From the NCBI RefSeq assembly GCF_900460065.1, contig NZ_UAVD01000023.1, positions 62,001 to 126,000 on the forward strand: DNA of 64,000 nucleotides. The letters are read 5' to 3'. Numbering within the stretch: the first letter of the stretch is position 1; each line of letters opens with the position of its first letter. Under the pieces are notes generated by a model that saw nothing but the letters and a program-made list of their open reading frames with translations, was not told the DNA's origin and made no database searches. The position numbers and the translations under genes were made by a program. The DNA is from Streptomyces griseus. Lineage in GTDB: Bacteria > Actinomycetota > Actinomycetes > Streptomycetales > Streptomycetaceae. Shown here piece by piece: positions 62,261 through 64,000 of this stretch.

Positions 62261-63781
62261 GTGAGCGCAGCACCAGTCTGGAGTGTCGACCCCCGAACCG
62301 GGAACCCGCGCGAGCAGGTCGCGGTGGAGGCCACCGCCGAGGAGGTCGACCGGGCGGTCCGGGCGGCCCACGCCGTCCGCGACGCCCTCGCCGACCGCGC
62401 GGCGCGCGCCGCGTTCCTGCGGGCGGCGGCGGAGCTGCTGGAGGAGTCCGGGGCGCACATCGTCGAGGCGGCCGACGCGGAGACCGCCCTCGGTCCCGCC
62501 CGGCTCACCGGTGAACTGGCCCGCACCGCAGCGCAGTTGAGGTCGTTCGCCGAGGTCGTCGACGAAGGCGCCTACCTCGACGTGCACATCGACCACCAGG
62601 ACGGCTCCCGCACCCCGCCCTGGCCCGACCTGCGCCGCTACAAGATCCCGCTCGGGGTCGTCGCCGTGTACGCGGCCAGTAACTTCCCGCTCGCCTTCTC
62701 CGTCCCCGGCGGCGACACGGCCAGCGCGCTCGCCGCCGGCTGCCCGGTCGTGGTCAAGGCCCACCCCGACCACCCCGCCACCTCCGAGCTCTGCGCCTCG
62801 GTCCTGCGCCGCGCGGCCGCCCGCACCGGACTGCCCGAGGACGTCGTGACCCTGGTGCACGGCTTCGACGCGGGCGTCGAGCTGATCCGCCACCCGCTGG
62901 TGAGCGCGGCCGGCTTCACCGGCTCGGTGCGCGGCGGACGCGCCCTGTTCGACGCCGCCGCCGCCCGCCCCGCCCCCATCCCCTTCCACGGCGAACTCGG
63001 CTCCCTCAACCCGGTCGTCGTCACCGGGGCGGCAGCCGCCGAACGCGCCGGGGAGATCGGGGCCGGGCTCGGCGGCTCGATGACCCTGGGCGCGGGCCAG
63101 TTCTGCACGAAGCCCGGCTTCGTCCTGGTCCCCGAGGGCGCGACCGGCGACCAGCTCCTGAAGGCGCTCACCGAGACGGTCAGCTCCACCGGCTCCGGCG
63201 TCCTGCTGGACCACCGCATGCGGGACGCCTTCGTCGCCGGCGTACGGGAGCGGGCCGCGCTGCCCGACGTCGTCGCCCCCGTCACCCCCGGCGCGGCCGG
63301 CGAGCACACCGTCTCCGCCGGATTCCTCACCGTGCCGGCCGCACGGCTGGCCGCGAAGGGCCCGCACGACGCGCTGCTGGAGGAGTGCTTCGGGCCAGTC
63401 ACGGTGATCGCCCGGTACACCTCCGTCGACGAGATCGCCGCCGTCCTCGCCCGGCTGCCCGGGAACCTCACCGCCACCCTCCAGACCGCCACCGAGGGCG
63501 ACGACCCCGACGCGGCGCGCCTGCTGGCCGCCCTCACCCCGCTCGCCGGGCGCATCCTCGTCAACGGCTGGCCGACCGGCGTCGCCGTCGCCCCCGCCCA
63601 GCACCACGGCGGCCCCTACCCGGCCACCACCTCCACCTCCACCTCCGTCGGCGCGACGGCGATCGAACGCTGGCTGCGCCCCGTCACCTACCAGTCGACC
63701 CCCGAGGCGCTCCTCCCACCGGAGCTGCGCGAGGACAACCCGCTGGGCCTGCCCCGCCGGGTGGACGGACGCCGCGCATGA
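62261..63781 (+). CDS. NADP-dependent aldehyde dehydrogenase, 2-oxoglutarate-semialdehyde type
   Basis: The 506-residue ALDH has the cofactor-binding ASNFPLAFSVPGGD, catalytic Glu in HGELGSLNP near residue 243 and catalytic Cys in GAGQFCTKPG near 279. The NFPLAFSVPG signature and length fit the 2,5-dioxovalerate (ketoglutarate semialdehyde) dehydrogenases that follow KdgD. The start is GTG 62261 with GGGAGG 8 nt upstream. The next gene overlaps by 4 nt. It completes conversion of aldarates to 2-oxoglutarate. Confidence 0.92.
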   Translation: MSAAPVWSVDPRTGNPREQVAVEATAEEVDRAVRAAHAVRDALADRAARAAFLRAAAELLEESGAHIVEAADAETALGPARLTGELARTAAQLRSFAEVVDEGAYLDVHIDHQDGSRTPPWPDLRRYKIPLGVVAVYAASNFPLAFSVPGGDTASALAAGCPVVVKAHPDHPATSELCASVLRRAAARTGLPEDVVTLVHGFDAGVELIRHPLVSAAGFTGSVRGGRALFDAAAARPAPIPFHGELGSLNPVVVTGAAAAERAGEIGAGLGGSMTLGAGQFCTKPGFVLVPEGATGDQLLKALTETVSSTGSGVLLDHRMRDAFVAGVRERAALPDVVAPVTPGAAGEHTVSAGFLTVPAARLAAKGPHDALLEECFGPVTVIARYTSVDEIAAVLARLPGNLTATLQTATEGDDPDAARLLAALTPLAGRILVNGWPTGVAVAPAQHHGGPYPATTSTSTSVGATAIERWLRPVTYQSTPEALLPPELREDNPLGLPRRVDGRRA

Positions 63782-64000
63782 GCCTTCACTTGGACACCCT
63801 TCCCTTCGCCCTGGACGCGGAGGGCCCCGACGGACGCTGGACCCACGCGGACGGCGTGCTGACCGGCCGGGCCGGCCCCGGCCAGGATCTGTTCGTCCCG
63901 CCGTCCGGCGACTCCCTGGACCCGGAATCCGACGCCCCGCGTCTGCTCGGGCCGGTGGGCGGGGGCGACTTCCGGCTGGTGGCCCGGGTGCGCCCGGGGC
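63778..64000 (+). CDS. DUF1349 domain protein, N-terminal part (cut by window edge)
   Basis: ATG at 63778 overlaps the dehydrogenase stop (ATGA) and the frame is open to the window end: 74 codons starting MSLHLDTLPFALDAEGPDGR. GQDLFVPPSGDSLDPE and DAPRLLGPVGGGDFRLVARV resemble the DUF1349 beta-sandwich (concanavalin-like) family. Operon position suggests a role with sugar-acid metabolism; the C-terminus is outside the window. Confidence 0.75.
   Translation, partial: MSLHLDTLPFALDAEGPDGRWTHADGVLTGRAGPGQDLFVPPSGDSLDPESDAPRLLGPVGGGDFRLVARVRPG

Overview
The window is a stretch of actinobacterial core chromosome, almost certainly Streptomyces. Base composition is very GC-rich with G/C third codon positions. 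GTG starts and ATGA/GTGA stop-start overlaps are common. Several genes start about 7 nt downstream of a TANNNT -10 hexamer, as in leaderless mRNAs. Lineage markers include whiA, rbpA, opcA, a mycothiol-type maleylpyruvate isomerase fragment and Tat/lipoprotein signals. From memory the order (uvrA, uvrC-rapZ-yvcK-whiA, gap-pgk-tpiA-secG, pgi, pgl-opcA-zwf-tal-tkt, ctaB/ctaA, suf, dapD/dapA) matches the S. coelicolor SCO1958 to about SCO1900 region; no database was searched. No IS element, prophage, CRISPR array or rRNA was seen.

Layout. 1-6.8 kb: a cut-off maleylpyruvate isomerase-family gene diverging from uvrA, a Rieske lipoprotein, and an HTH regulator divergent from a secreted papain-like (C70-type) protease and its exported partner. 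6.9-12.0 kb: uvrC-rapZ-yvcK-whiA in one overlapping operon. 12.2-16.2 kb: gap, pgk-tpiA, secG and rbpA, separated by strong hairpins. 16.3-22.2 kb: pgi with two PH-domain membrane proteins, a Tat-exported poly-gamma-glutamate hydrolase-like protein, a VOC protein and a barstar-domain protein. 22.3-28.9 kb (minus): the pentose phosphate operon tkt-tal-zwf-opcA-pgl. 29-33.6 kb: ctaB and a small unknown gene, then on the minus strand an ABC exporter followed by ctaA. 33.7-40.3 kb: sufR-sufB-sufD-Rieske ferredoxin-sufC-sufS-sufU-sufT. 40.4-47.7 kb: a VOC gene, a membrane protein, an SMR pump with a TetR regulator, dapD/dapA, a lipoprotein, a metallophosphoesterase and an ABM-type monooxygenase behind a SoxR-like box. 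49.4-51.3 kb: a leader peptide, a YrlA-like Y RNA and a Ro60/TROVE protein. 51.4-54.1 kb: a small conserved gene, a TerD tandem protein, another small gene and an SDR dehydrogenase. 54.3-64 kb: a sugar-acid catabolism cluster (5-dehydro-4-deoxyglucarate dehydratase, an unknown barrel-like protein, an IclR regulator, a ketoglutarate-semialdehyde-type dehydrogenase, a DUF1349 gene) interleaved with an MFS exporter, an alpha/beta hydrolase, a class B PBP, an orphan LuxR HTH and a GNAT gene.

The most notable element is at 49,422-51,282. A transcript appears to encode a 21-residue Cys/Arg-rich peptide from a possible leaderless start. A structured RNA follows in which a tRNA-like domain is circularly permuted: the T-arm half precedes the D-arm half and the acceptor helix is capped by TTCG. 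A TROVE+vWA (Ro60/Rsr) protein comes next. The Ro-YrlA pairing is a known class of bacterial RNP; this locus, its leader peptide and its RBS hairpin are the parts most worth testing. Other regulatory signals read directly from the sequence are a CAAC-N6-GTTG SufR-type operator on the sufR start, two iron-box-like sites, a SoxR-type palindrome, a motif shared by the kdgD and IclR/aldehyde-dehydrogenase promoters, and a 17-bp hairpin whose right arm contains a start codon.
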